Assembly: GCA_023460955.1 (NCBI GenBank)
Contig: JAEWOH010000049.1
Coordinates: 1-34,537, forward strand
Direction: 5' to 3'
DNA length: 34,537 nt
From: Bacillota bacterium
GTDB lineage: Bacteria > Bacillota > Clostridia > Acetivibrionales > DSM-1351
This document shows, one piece after another, positions 1 to 8,243 of this stretch. Position 1 is the first letter of the stretch, and each line of letters starts with the position of its first letter. A program made the translations under genes and the position numbers. The notes under the pieces were generated by a model. It was not told the origin of the DNA. It saw nothing but the letters and a program-made list of their open reading frames with translations, and did no database searches.

Positions 1-449
1 TGTGCACTCCTTTTAGGTCTAAACCCATAGGAGCATTCTTTAAAGTCAGCTTCAAATATCGGTTCTATTACTATCTTTACCGCCATCTGTATTACTCTGT
101 CTTTAATGATTGGTATACCTAGTGGTCGTTTTTCTGTTTTGCCTTTAGGTATGTAGGTTCTTCTGACTGGTTTTGGATGGTATACTCCTTCTCTTAATTC
201 CTGCTGTATTTCCTGTATGAACTTCTCCAGTCCATAGGCTTGTACATCAGCAATTGTCATTCTGTCAATACCACCTGCTCCACCGTTGGCTTTCACTCTT
301 TTCCATGCTTCCATAAGTACATCTTTTCGATATACTTTGTCATGTAATGCATGAAACTTTCTCTTGCTGTTTAACTTGGCTGCAAGGTATAGATTCCTTT
401 GAAGTTTTCGAACTTTTTCTATGGTGTTGTTAGCCTTTTGGGCATTCAC
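1..449 (-). CDS. Group II intron reverse transcriptase/maturase, N-terminal part (runs off window)
   Basis: This is the intron-encoded protein that splices the intron and reverse transcribes it into new DNA sites. About 149 residues are visible. After a basic N-terminus comes a reverse transcriptase start region with GGAGGIDRMTI (RT0/RT1), then RRTYIPKGKTEKRPLGIP (RT1/RT2) and IEPIFEADFKECSYGFRPKRSAH (RT2/RT2a), all hallmarks of group II intron RTs. The YADD catalytic loop, maturase (X) and any endonuclease domain are off the left edge. The start is GTG at 449-447, preceded by AGGAGG at 464-459 with a 9-nt spacer; no frameshift or stop interrupts the visible part. The family is clear; activity cannot be judged. 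Confidence 0.93.
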   Translation of the reverse strand, partial: MNAQKANNTIEKVRKLQRNLYLAAKLNSKRKFHALHDKVYRKDVLMEAWKRVKANGGAGGIDRMTIADVQAYGLEKFIQEIQQELREGVYHPKPVRRTYIPKGKTEKRPLGIPIIKDRVIQMAVKIVIEPIFEADFKECSYGFRPKRSA

Positions 450-466
450 TCGCTCTTACCTCCTCC

Positions 467-976
467 AGGATTCTTGAATAAAGTAGAGTTCCTTCCCTAA
501 TTACAGTTTTGTTGTCTGTAATATCATTGGTACTATGAACTCCTCCGACTCCCTCTTTGCAAGAATTCAACTTCACTTCTTCAGCTTATATGATTCTTCT
601 TTACAGCTTCAACTGTGCAAAGTAGGGTCTCTCCAGTTCCGAAACACACTTTCAATGCATACCGTTTCCCTTACACCGAGGGATTCTTTGATGGTGCTAT
701 CCAAGTTCTTCCCATCTTCCATGGTCTTCGCCCATATTGTCAAGGCTCGACTTCCCTTGTTTTCTCTGTAATCCAGAAACCTTTTTGACGATGCGGCAGA
801 ATTCACTTTACGTTACGGTCTGCATTTTCGCTCGCCCTGTTGTTTAGACAGGTACTTTATCCTCCCGCTCAGCACATATCATTACTGACATGCACCGGGA
901 TTAGCTAACGGGCTTCTTGGTAATTACCCGTGCCAGTCTTACACTGGCAAGTGTGCTCCAGCTTGGCTGGACGCAC
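467..976 (-). ncRNA. Group II intron RNA, 5' domains (domain I to start of domain IV)
   Basis: This stretch of about 510 nt has no convincing gene. The short open frames in it are unsupported by a ribosome binding site or recognisable protein, and it has intron character: a GTGCGT 5' end, local inverted repeats such as CCAGC/GCTGG (970-958 region) and GCCAGTGTAAGACTGGC next to it, and position directly upstream of a group II RT. I infer domains I-III with the ORF lying in domain IV, as is usual. I have not drawn a full secondary structure. Confidence 0.75.
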
Positions 977-980
977 ACAA

Positions 981-1009
981 TAAAAAAGGAACCTATAACC
1001 GGTCCCTTT
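981..1009 (-). terminator. Intrinsic terminator of walJ
   Basis: On the minus strand, 11 nt after the walJ stop, AAAGGGACC and GGTTCCTTT form a 9-bp stem (one G-T wobble) with a 7-nt loop, followed by a six-T run at 987-982. This is a textbook rho-independent terminator and would end the wal/murA transcription unit. The group II intron begins 5 nt beyond the T-run. Confidence 0.85.
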
Positions 1010-1020
1010 CACTGTCTTTC

Positions 1021-1812
1021 CTAGAGAACTTTTACACTTCCGACCCTATCCCTGCTTGCGACTTCAAGCGATACATCTCCGCCCACAGCAATCTGTTTTT
1101 CTGTCAGCGCATTCAAGGTTGTCTGATAGGCCAGTTCAGGGAAGTTGTTCTCATGACTTAAGTGCCCTAGTATAAAGCTTTTGCAGCCTCTTTCCGCGAG
1201 GTAAGCTATAACTTTTGCCGCCATTTCGTTTGATAAATGTCCGTGGTCCCCCATGATTCTCTTTTTAAGCGACCATGGGTAAGGGCCCACCCTCAGCATT
1301 TCCACGTCGTGGTTCGATTCCAGCAACAGCATATCATTTCCTTCAATATATGAAAGCAATTCCTTGTTCATGTGACCAATATCTGTAGCCGTTGTTATGC
1401 GCTTACCTTCTGCAAAAAAGTTGTAGCCTACAGGTTCGGCTGCATCATGAGGAATTGAAAAGGGTCTTACACAAATGTCTCCTATTTCAAACTCTTCTCC
1501 GGTACAAAAACACATCCTGTTCTCTAGCTTAACAGGCCCGAGACCGGACTCCATAGCCTGCCAGGTAGACTCGTTTGCATATATTGGTATATTCTGTTTT
1601 CTTGATATAATACCTGCACCCCTCACATGATCAACATGCTCATGTGATATTAATATAGCGCTTAACTCCGCAGGATTTTCCCCAATGGAGCAAAGCGCTT
1701 CCAGTATTCTCTTTCCGCTTAAACCTGCGTCTATTAGAAGTTTTGTTTTTTCTGTTCCTATAAACAGGGCATTTCCGCTGCTTCCACTAAATAAACTGCA
1801 AAATTTAATCAT
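1021..1812 (-). CDS. walJ: WalJ (YycJ) MBL-fold exonuclease-type protein
   Basis: WalJ/YycJ is a metallo-beta-lactamase-fold nuclease encoded with WalRK in Firmicutes and linked to coordination of wall growth, division and DNA replication or repair. The 263-residue protein has the family start FCSLFSGSSGNA, then the metal-binding HxHxDH motif (H57, H59, D61, H62) and further histidines in PHDAAEP, ESNHD and GHLSHEN. I chose the ATG at 1812 because GGAGG lies 8 nt before it (1825-1821) and because the family begins with MIKFCS; an in-frame GTG at 1827 overlaps that ribosome binding site. It is the last gene of the locus, 98 bp after murA, and is followed by a clear terminator. Confidence 0.93.
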   Translation of the reverse strand: MIKFCSLFSGSSGNALFIGTEKTKLLIDAGLSGKRILEALCSIGENPAELSAILISHEHVDHVRGAGIISRKQNIPIYANESTWQAMESGLGPVKLENRMCFCTGEEFEIGDICVRPFSIPHDAAEPVGYNFFAEGKRITTATDIGHMNKELLSYIEGNDMLLLESNHDVEMLRVGPYPWSLKKRIMGDHGHLSNEMAAKVIAYLAERGCKSFILGHLSHENNFPELAYQTTLNALTEKQIAVGGDVSLEVASRDRVGSVKVL

Positions 1813-1910
1813 TATATAAGCCTCCACATACCCAACAGACGAGAAATTTTGGTATAGTTTAATGTTTATGTCTTATTGGATACTTATAGAGAGTTAATAC
1901 TTAAGTACTT

Positions 1911-3176
1911 TTAATCCTCTGTTGATATCCTGGTTATGTCCGCCCCAAGCAAATTCAGCTTATGGACAAAGTTCTCATATCCTCTGTCTATATATTTAAT
2001 ATTTGAAATTTCCGTTTTTCCCTTTGCTACCAAGCCGGCTAAAACCATTGCTGCACCTGCTCGTAAATCAGTAGCCTTTACAGGTGCACCCGACAGCATT
2101 GCGCCCCCGTCTATTACTGCAATTCTTCCTTCAACCTTTATTCTGGCACCCATTCTCTTGAACTCATCAACATACTGGAATCTCGAATCCCAGACACCTT
2201 CTGTGATAGTGCTGACGCCTTCTGCCATATTTAGCATTACGGTTATCTGGGGCTGAAGATCAGTAGGAAATCCGGGATAGGGTAAAGTCATTATATTAAC
2301 GTTCTTTACCTTGTTTCCACCGATAACTCTTATAAAATCCTCATCCTCTTTAACAGTAACTCCCATTTCAATCAACTTGGCAGTGAGTGATTCCATGTGT
2401 TTGGGGATTATATTCCTTACGGTCACATCTCCTCTCGATGCAGCAGCAGCAATCATAAAAGTACCTGCTTCAATCATATCCGGTATTATTGTATGAGTTC
2501 CGCCGCCCTTCAGGTGTTCAACTCCCCTGATTTTAATAACATCAGTTCCTGCACCTCTTATATTAGCACCCATCGCATTGAGGAAATTGGCTACATCAAC
2601 AACATGAGGTTCCTTTGCGGCATTTTCTATAACAGTCTGCCCTGGAGTCTTCACCGCAGCAAGCATAAGGTTTATGGTGGCTCCGACACTGACCACATCC
2701 AGGTAAATCTGCGCTCCTTTAAGCTGAGACGCATCAACCTTTACAATGCCGTGTTCAATTTCCACCTTGGCACCCATAGCCTCAAACCCTTTAATATGTT
2801 GATCAATAGGTCTGAATCCAAAATCACATCCTCCCGGAAGTGATACTTCTGCTTTTCCAAATCTGGCAATCAAGGCTCCCAACAAATAATATGAGGCTCT
2901 CATGCTTTTAACAAGCTCGTAAGGTGCCTGCCAGCAATTAACTTCTCGTGTGTCACAAATTACGGTATTGTCGTCTTCCTTCGTTATCTTAGCGCCTAAT
3001 TTTGTAAGGATATCCAATAAAACTCTTACATCCTTGATATCAGGCACGTTTTCAATTCTGCTGATACCATTTATTATTAATGCTGCGGGTAATACGGCAA
3101 CTGCAGCATTCTTCGCTCCGCTAATGGTAACTTCTCCGTTCAGGGGACATGGCCCGTTTATTAAGAACTTATCCAA
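1911..3176 (-). CDS. murA: UDP-N-acetylglucosamine 1-carboxyvinyltransferase (MurA)
   Basis: MurA transfers enolpyruvyl from phosphoenolpyruvate to UDP-GlcNAc, the first committed step of peptidoglycan synthesis in the cytoplasm. The 421-residue length is normal. K22-N23 (in SGAKNAA), the catalytic loop cysteine C117 in PGGCDFGFRP with R122, the aspartate of PGFPTD and the arginine of DLRAG correspond to the known active-site residues. The cysteine means it should be of the fosfomycin-sensitive type. The start is TTG: an in-frame TAA lies three codons upstream, so no earlier start is possible, yet the ribosome binding site (AAAGG about 13 nt away, or AAAGGG almost touching) is poor. Clostridia often carry two MurA paralogues; I cannot tell which one this is. 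Placement inside a wal locus is notable. Confidence 0.96.
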   Translation of the reverse strand: MDKFLINGPCPLNGEVTISGAKNAAVAVLPAALIINGISRIENVPDIKDVRVLLDILTKLGAKITKEDDNTVICDTREVNCWQAPYELVKSMRASYYLLGALIARFGKAEVSLPGGCDFGFRPIDQHIKGFEAMGAKVEIEHGIVKVDASQLKGAQIYLDVVSVGATINLMLAAVKTPGQTVIENAAKEPHVVDVANFLNAMGANIRGAGTDVIKIRGVEHLKGGGTHTIIPDMIEAGTFMIAAAASRGDVTVRNIIPKHMESLTAKLIEMGVTVKEDEDFIRVIGGNKVKNVNIMTLPYPGFPTDLQPQITVMLNMAEGVSTITEGVWDSRFQYVDEFKRMGARIKVEGRIAVIDGGAMLSGAPVKATDLRAGAAMVLAGLVAKGKTEISNIKYIDRGYENFVHKLNLLGADITRISTED

Positions 3177-3209
3177 ACCCTTTTACACCAACCTTTTGTA
3201 TAAACTGTA

Positions 3210-3227
3210 AATGTTTTGCTAAACATT
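3210..3227. repeat. Inverted repeat in the murA leader
   Basis: AATGTTT and AAACATT form a perfect 7-bp dyad around a 4-nt centre, between the putative murA promoter and the TTG start. In RNA it would be a small AT-rich hairpin; as DNA it could be an operator. Function unknown. Confidence 0.4.
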
Positions 3228-3241
3228 ACACACACGAGAAC

Positions 3242-3250
3242 ATTATACCA
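3242..3250 (-). promoter_or_regulatory. Extended -10 promoter element for murA
   Basis: On the minus strand TGGTATAAT is a perfect extended -10 (TGN plus TATAAT). The matching -35 position holds only TGGAAT, which is acceptable for an extended -10 promoter. It lies about 65 nt before the murA start and after the walI stop, so murA and walJ probably have their own transcript besides any read-through from walR. Confidence 0.6.
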
Positions 3251-3328
3251 TTTAGAAATCAATTATTCCACTAAAAATATTTCAAAAAAAATTTTACCAT
3301 TTTTTACTCTTTCTATACATCTATGGTT

Positions 3329-4159
3329 TTACGGTTCCATTATTTCACCGTTTGTAGCATTAAAATAAAATTCCTTACCGTCATCTGTCTTTATTCTCCA
3401 TGAAAGACCTTCATATAAAGTTTTGGTCTCTTTGTCAACCTTAGTCAAACCCTTAAAGCCCATGTCCACATCACTTATAAAAATTCCAGGGTAATTTGTT
3501 ATTTTAGTTATAAGTATCTGATACACAGGTATTACTTTAACATCTCGACCGGTAATAGCCATGGGCTTTTTATAATGAAGCTTCAAGCTTTTGAGTCCGG
3601 AATCAGCTACAATGACCTCTATATAATTGTCAAACACTGAATAACCATTATAAACTCCTTTATAAACCGCTCTGGTTCCTTCACCTGATAAAAGTGAAGA
3701 GAAGCTGTCCAGTTGAAATTCGTTAAATGGAATACCGGTTTTCTTCGATAACTCTTTTAAATAAGCTTCAACACTGCTTTTACTTTGAGAAGTTATTTTT
3801 AAATTTGACCCGGTGTCGATATACTCAAAGCTGCAGTCACTGTTGAAGGCCAGCTTTTCTGTTCCCTTGATATACATATTATTGCTTATAATGGAATATT
3901 TATCCCCCAAAAAGCTGTTTAACACCTTTTTTTTGTCCAGAATGGTTTCCTCATACTGCAAAATGTAGTCCTTTCCAGTATATCTGGGAATAGGGCATTC
4001 TATATGAACATCATTCTGTTCAAGTATTTTCTGAGTATTATAAATAGTCTCCTGAGATATTTCTCCACCTTTAATATTCTGGTACAGAGTAATGGCCAGA
4101 ACGAGGTTCAGTGCTGCAAATACCAATATTAAAATTGTCTTAGCGCTTTTCCAGTCCAT
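3329..4159 (-). CDS. walI: WalI (YycI)-like regulator of the WalK kinase
   Basis: YycI-family proteins are single-pass membrane proteins whose extracytoplasmic part contacts WalK and, with WalH, modulates its activity. The predicted 276-residue product begins MDWKSAKT, the typical YycI start, followed by one transmembrane helix at about residues 8-27 and an extracellular domain with mixed alpha/beta character. I prefer the ATG at 4159 (GGTGG about 6 nt upstream) over an in-frame TTG at 4177. It starts 30 nt after the walH stop, consistent with an operon. Family assignment rests on topology, the N-terminal signature and gene order; sequence similarity in this family is weak. Confidence 0.8.
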   Translation of the reverse strand: MDWKSAKTILILVFAALNLVLAITLYQNIKGGEISQETIYNTQKILEQNDVHIECPIPRYTGKDYILQYEETILDKKKVLNSFLGDKYSIISNNMYIKGTEKLAFNSDCSFEYIDTGSNLKITSQSKSSVEAYLKELSKKTGIPFNEFQLDSFSSLLSGEGTRAVYKGVYNGYSVFDNYIEVIVADSGLKSLKLHYKKPMAITGRDVKVIPVYQILITKITNYPGIFISDVDMGFKGLTKVDKETKTLYEGLSWRIKTDDGKEFYFNATNGEIMEP

Positions 4160-4189
4160 AGTTGCCACCCGTATCAAAAAAATGAAGTA

Positions 4190-5680
4190 CTACTTGCCCA
4201 GAGGTATATCATAACTTCCGGAGTTGTTGAAAAGTACAAAACTTGGATATATTGCACGACCGTTTGCTTTCTGGGGAGTTATAACATAATAAATTCCATA
4301 ACCTTCAATTGGAAGGTTTGAAGCCTTTAGTCCTCCGATGTTGTTATATGCCCTGTCTACGTATTCAGGAAAATTCCATTTATATTCTTTAGAATTTTTT
4401 TCAAACTTTAACTTTAGTGCCAGCCACTTACTCTGTAGAACCTTCTTTGAGTTTGCTTCCACTGATAGGGCATTCTCCAGATTCCTGAGAGTATTAGGCA
4501 TCTTGAACTCCTTGAGTAGCAGTGGTACTTCTCCATGTCCCTTATCCTGAATTACATTGTAGTCAAAGTTAAATGTATAGGAGTTCTTATTATAAATTAT
4601 CGAAGACAGGTATACATTAATGTTATCCATATATCCGTTTCTGGCCTTGATATCCATAATGAACCCCACGGCGTTCTGATATGCTTCGAGCAACTTGCCT
4701 TTTTCAGACGTTCCCTGGTTTCCTGTGTATTTATATTCAATTACAGAGTTGTTGTATAGTCTATAAACAATGTCGGACTTCTTAAATACCACCGAGCCGT
4801 ATACATCCTCATCAGGATAGTAGTCCTTCCTCACCTCTCCAAACAGTTCCATTTGAATGGGGTCGTAGTCTCCCACACTTGAGGTATGGCCTTGAGCTCC
4901 CATCAGAGGAGTATTTATCAATCCTGCATATACTTCAGTGCTGTTTGATGACAGCGGAGCAATCAAATCTTTGGGGAGAGTTGTCTTGCTGCCTGTTTCA
5001 ATAGCTATTTTGTAGTTAGCTTTATTTGGATTTTCCATGAGGCTTTTATACATTGAATCGAAAACCTCCTGATTCAGCTCGCCGCCTTTAAAATCCGTCA
5101 GAACATATGTATATATGTTAGAGTTATCTCTTATGTAAACTACATCGGCATAATTATTATTCGGGTCTTCAGGACATATTACTAATTTATCGAAGCCTGA
5201 CAATGTATCCGCTGATTCCTTGCTGTCAAGGACCCATTTAACAATTTCGGTATTAATCTCGGTTTTAAACTCAAAGTAATAAGAATTAGGACTGCCGGCA
5301 ACAATCAAACCCCACTTATCGTCACTTAATGGCTCAACTTTAGTTGGCTTTATACCTAATATTGCACTCAAATATCTTTTTGCGCCATCCCATAAATCGG
5401 CATATTGGTTTGACCCGTTTGGTACTATTATATGGTCAAAATCGTAGCCCTTTGAAACAACAAGCTTATAAGGCAACATATAGTTTGATTTGACTTTTTC
5501 TATTGAGTCCTGCGAAAATCCCCTCGAGTCGGAGAAAAATGAAGATAAAAAAGGGAAACTGCCGGATTGACTACTCCACAGTATTCCCACCTGTATGACG
5601 CAAAGAACTATTAAAAATACGAGCAGAAAAGCTCTGAATTTCTCAAAATAATATCCAAAATCTTTTGCCTTTTTATTCAT
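4190..5680 (-). CDS. walH: WalH (YycH)-like regulator of the WalK kinase
   Basis: YycH-family proteins are membrane-anchored extracytoplasmic regulators of WalK. This product of about 496 residues has a short basic N-terminus, one transmembrane helix at about residues 20-39 (AFLLVFLIVLCVIQVGILW) and a long extracellular region, the usual YycH layout, and it sits directly before the YycI-like gene as in other wal operons. The start is uncertain: ATG 5680 has only a weak AGAAAG before it, while an in-frame TTG at 5701 has GAGGA 10 nt upstream and would add seven residues. The region after the helix is poorly conserved, so the name depends partly on context. Confidence 0.78.
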   Translation of the reverse strand: MNKKAKDFGYYFEKFRAFLLVFLIVLCVIQVGILWSSQSGSFPFLSSFFSDSRGFSQDSIEKVKSNYMLPYKLVVSKGYDFDHIIVPNGSNQYADLWDGAKRYLSAILGIKPTKVEPLSDDKWGLIVAGSPNSYYFEFKTEINTEIVKWVLDSKESADTLSGFDKLVICPEDPNNNYADVVYIRDNSNIYTYVLTDFKGGELNQEVFDSMYKSLMENPNKANYKIAIETGSKTTLPKDLIAPLSSNSTEVYAGLINTPLMGAQGHTSSVGDYDPIQMELFGEVRKDYYPDEDVYGSVVFKKSDIVYRLYNNSVIEYKYTGNQGTSEKGKLLEAYQNAVGFIMDIKARNGYMDNINVYLSSIIYNKNSYTFNFDYNVIQDKGHGEVPLLLKEFKMPNTLRNLENALSVEANSKKVLQSKWLALKLKFEKNSKEYKWNFPEYVDRAYNNIGGLKASNLPIEGYGIYYVITPQKANGRAIYPSFVLFNNSGSYDIPLGK

Positions 5681-5773
5681 GTTATATCTTTCTTTTATCA
5701 AAATCTGATATTCCTCGAGTTAAACTCCCGTAAGTAAATATCTCAAATTCTTCCAATCTTATTTTGGGTGATT

Positions 5774-6220
5774 TTAGTCTTTTTTAGTTAACCAGTCTGT
5801 AATCTTATCAAATAAATTGCTCTTCTTTTTTTCCTCTGCATAGGTTATTGTAAATGTAAGATACTGTTTTTCATCTTTAATTTCCTTAGCGGATGCAATA
5901 ACTCTTACTTCATTCTTACCCTTGTTTAACTTGATATCCTTGCCAAACATTTTACCACTGCCTACCTTGAAGGTTGTTTGCCCTTCAGTAGTCTCCAAAG
6001 GTAAATATTCGCCTGCCGACTTGTCATAATATTCAAGTGAAATAGTAGTTTCATCATAGACACAGGTCCCGAAAATAGAGAAAATCTCTTTGGTTACAAC
6101 TTCCTCGTTCCCCTCAGGTCTTGTTATTTCAACAATCTTAGGAGCGGCCAATGCCGGAATAGCCATTACGGAAAACAATGTAGTAATTATTATAATAAAT
6201 ATAAGCAATTTAGACTTCAT
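5774..6220 (-). CDS. Small secreted protein of unknown function, Ig-like
   Basis: I do not recognise this 148-residue protein. It has a clear signal peptide: basic MKSK, a hydrophobic stretch and a likely signal peptidase site after ALA (residues 23-25). The mature part is rich in alternating beta-strand patterns and resembles small Ig-like or filamin-like extracellular domains (PEGNEEVVTKEIFSIFGTC, then a strand ending KGKNEVRVIA), with a lysine-rich C-terminal tail KKKSNLFDKITDWLTKKD that may be an amphipathic helix. GGGGTG precedes the ATG by about 5 nt. It lies between walK and walH, a position that in most wal operons is empty, so a sensory or wall-binding partner of WalK/WalH is possible but unproven. 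Confidence 0.75.
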   Translation of the reverse strand: MKSKLLIFIIIITTLFSVMAIPALAAPKIVEITRPEGNEEVVTKEIFSIFGTCVYDETTISLEYYDKSAGEYLPLETTEGQTTFKVGSGKMFGKDIKLNKGKNEVRVIASAKEIKDEKQYLTFTITYAEEKKKSNLFDKITDWLTKKD

Positions 6221-6245
6221 ACTATCACCCCGAAGAAATACTTTT

Positions 6246-6261
6246 GTACTAATTTTAGTAC
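6246..6261. promoter_or_regulatory. 16-bp perfect palindrome upstream of the secreted-protein gene
   Basis: GTACTAATTTTAGTAC is a perfect dyad 26 nt before the start codon at 6220. Just upstream of it (minus strand) is a possible promoter, TTGTAA, 18 nt, TATTAT. The position suggests an operator or a leader hairpin. No regulator can be named. Confidence 0.45.
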
Positions 6262-6321
6262 TCTATAATAATTATAATACATTTTCTGTTACAAATCCAT
6301 TACATGGTATTTAAATAAAAT

Positions 6322-8166
6322 TTACACCGGCACCTTTACTGTAACCTCGGTGCCTTTCTTCTCTTCACTTGAAATACTTATAGTTCCTCCATGAGCCTGA
6401 ATAATTTCCTTAGCAATAGCCAATCCGAGGCCGGTACCTCCCATGTCACGGGATCTGGCCTTATCTACTCTGTAAAACCTTTCAAATACTCTCGGAAGCG
6501 ACTCAGCAGGAATTCCTATACCGGTATCTGTAACTTTAATATATATGTCATTATAGATTCGTCCAACATAAACTGTAATTTCTCCGCCTTCAGGAGTATA
6601 TTTCAAGGCATTGCTTACAAGATTAACCACAACCTGCTCAAGCCTGTCCTTATCACCCTTAATGGTGGGAATATCCCCTATGACAAAACTCTCCAGCTTT
6701 TGGTTTTTAAAATTGGCTTGTAGCTTCATTCTTTCAACAATATCCTTAACAATATTCTTTAAAGATACTTCTGTCATATTCCAATTCATCTGCTGGTTAT
6801 CAAGCCTTGACAACTGAAGCAGATCCTTTACCAGCCTGGTCATTCTGTCAGCTTCGGTATTTATTACATTAAGGAAACGTTCTGAAGTTTCAGGATCTTC
6901 GGCAGCTCCATCCAGAAGAGTTTCAGTGTAGCTTTTAATAGAGGTTATCGGGGTTCTGAGCTCGTGAGATACATTGGCAACAAACTCTCGTCGCATACTG
7001 TCCAGCTTCTGCTCCTCTGTTACATCATGCATTACAACAATTATCCCTTCAGGCTTTCTATTGGCATCGGTAAATACTGCCAAGTAAACCTTTACAAACA
7101 GCTCATTAATTATAGTGTCAACTTCTTTAACAGGTAATTCTTCCAGATATATAATGTTTTCAAGCTTAACCTCCAGCCCGATATCCTGTGCGAACTCCTG
7201 AAAGGGTTTTTCAGCAATATTTTCACCCAAAAGTTTTCTTGACGCATGGTTTGCATGTATGGCAGTTCCCTTTAAGTCATAGGCCATTACCCCGTCGGCC
7301 ATGTAGTTCAGTATTGTAACTACCTTGTTTCTTTCGCTGGATATTTCCGACAGAGTATTTTTAAGCTCCATGGCCATATAATTAAAGGTTTTTGTAAGAT
7401 TACCAATTTCATCTTCTGATTTAACAGCCAACTGCTGGTCAAACTCACCCTCAGCAATTTTTTCTGCTTTATGCATAACACTGATTATCGGTGATGTAAT
7501 TGTTTTTGATAATAGATATCCTAAAAACAGTGAAAGAAGCACTCCCATCAGCGCGCTGTAGAATATCATGTTGTGAAAGGCTTGAAGGATAGGCTCCCAT
7601 GCATCCTTATCATAGGTGAAATAGAAAATAAGATTTTTTCTTTCCTGCGGTTGAATCAGATACTCAAAATATTCTTTTCCTGCAACGGTTTTAATGAGTT
7701 TGTGATTTTCCACAGGTGATTTTAATCTTCCCGACCAAAGCGGCATAAGATTCTCAGTGGAATTACTAAGAATATCATTGGCAAAGGCTTGGGCATCCCT
7801 TCGAAACTCTTCATCAGTTGAGTAAATTACCCCTTTATTCGGGTCTTGATTTGTCCGGGTAACGTTTATATCTATTATCGTAATATTTACATCAGAGTTT
7901 GTTCTGAAATAGGTTACTTCATCATTTTTGTCCTTAAGATATGTTTTAATATCTATATTTGACTCTGGTATACCCCTGGTTGATTTCCAAATTTCAAAGC
8001 CTTTGTCCATATCCTCTCGGAAGTTTTCAAAATATATGGTCTGCATTCTGAAGTTTATTACAAGATAAACCACGCAAACCAATATTATACACATTGATAT
8101 GAATATATATACCAGCTTCCACTGCAAGCTTCGCAGCAGCCTCATAAAACCCTTCCAGAACTTCAT
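6322..8166 (-). CDS. walK: WalK (YycG) sensor histidine kinase
   Basis: WalK is the membrane sensor kinase of the essential WalKR system that controls peptidoglycan hydrolases. The 614-residue protein has TM1 at about 17-38, an extracytoplasmic sensor domain of about 160 residues, TM2 at about 200-221, HAMP (about 222-275), PAS (about 280-385), the HisKA dimerisation domain with the phospho-accepting H401 in FVANVSHELRTP, and HATPase_c with the N box (NLVSNALKYTP), DTGIGIP, RFYR and GTGLGLAIAK. All catalytic motifs are intact. GAGGAG lies about 7 nt before the ATG. It follows walR by 77 bp and is probably cotranscribed. The sequence allows no inference on its ligand. Confidence 0.96.
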   Translation of the reverse strand: MKFWKGFMRLLRSLQWKLVYIFISMCIILVCVVYLVINFRMQTIYFENFREDMDKGFEIWKSTRGIPESNIDIKTYLKDKNDEVTYFRTNSDVNITIIDINVTRTNQDPNKGVIYSTDEEFRRDAQAFANDILSNSTENLMPLWSGRLKSPVENHKLIKTVAGKEYFEYLIQPQERKNLIFYFTYDKDAWEPILQAFHNMIFYSALMGVLLSLFLGYLLSKTITSPIISVMHKAEKIAEGEFDQQLAVKSEDEIGNLTKTFNYMAMELKNTLSEISSERNKVVTILNYMADGVMAYDLKGTAIHANHASRKLLGENIAEKPFQEFAQDIGLEVKLENIIYLEELPVKEVDTIINELFVKVYLAVFTDANRKPEGIIVVMHDVTEEQKLDSMRREFVANVSHELRTPITSIKSYTETLLDGAAEDPETSERFLNVINTEADRMTRLVKDLLQLSRLDNQQMNWNMTEVSLKNIVKDIVERMKLQANFKNQKLESFVIGDIPTIKGDKDRLEQVVVNLVSNALKYTPEGGEITVYVGRIYNDIYIKVTDTGIGIPAESLPRVFERFYRVDKARSRDMGGTGLGLAIAKEIIQAHGGTISISSEEKKGTEVTVKVPV

Positions 8167-8205
8167 CTTAACTCCTCTTGTTATTGCAAAATTAAACCAG
8201 AATAA

Positions 8206-8243
8206 TTAGCTTATCTGTAATACATTAGCTTATCTGTAATACA
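8206..8243. repeat. Two tandem copies of a 19-bp repeat between walR and walK
   Basis: TTAGCTTATCTGTAATACA occurs twice in a row (8206-8224 and 8225-8243) without mismatch, ending exactly at the walR stop codon. Each copy holds TGTAAT, which resembles one WalR half-site, but the 19-bp spacing does not fit the known TGTWAH-N5-TGTWAH site. A recent slippage duplication is the simplest reading. Confidence 0.9.

Larger units (their letters stand above)
1..976 (-). mobile_element. Group II intron, 5' portion (RNA plus start of its reverse transcriptase)
   Basis: On the minus strand a GTGCGT sequence at 976-971 fits the conserved 5' end of group II introns. It is followed by about 500 nt of GC-rich, hairpin-rich, non-coding sequence and then a reverse transcriptase reading frame starting at 449. 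The order 5' splice motif, RNA domains, ORF is what a group II intron should show. The 3' part (rest of the ORF, domains V and VI, 3' splice site) lies beyond the left edge. The element sits just past the walJ terminator, a placement typical of terminator-targeting (class C) introns, but I cannot fix the class from what is visible. A GTGTGCG reading would move the 5' end to 978. Confidence 0.85.

Noticed and set aside
609..806. Small open reading frame on the minus strand upstream of the intron RT
   Set aside because: It lies in the intron RNA domains, has no ribosome binding site and no recognisable protein; intron structure explains the region.
8206..8240. WalR autoregulatory binding site
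   Set aside because: The two TGTAAT sequences are 19 bp apart, whereas the known site needs half-sites with 5 bp between them.
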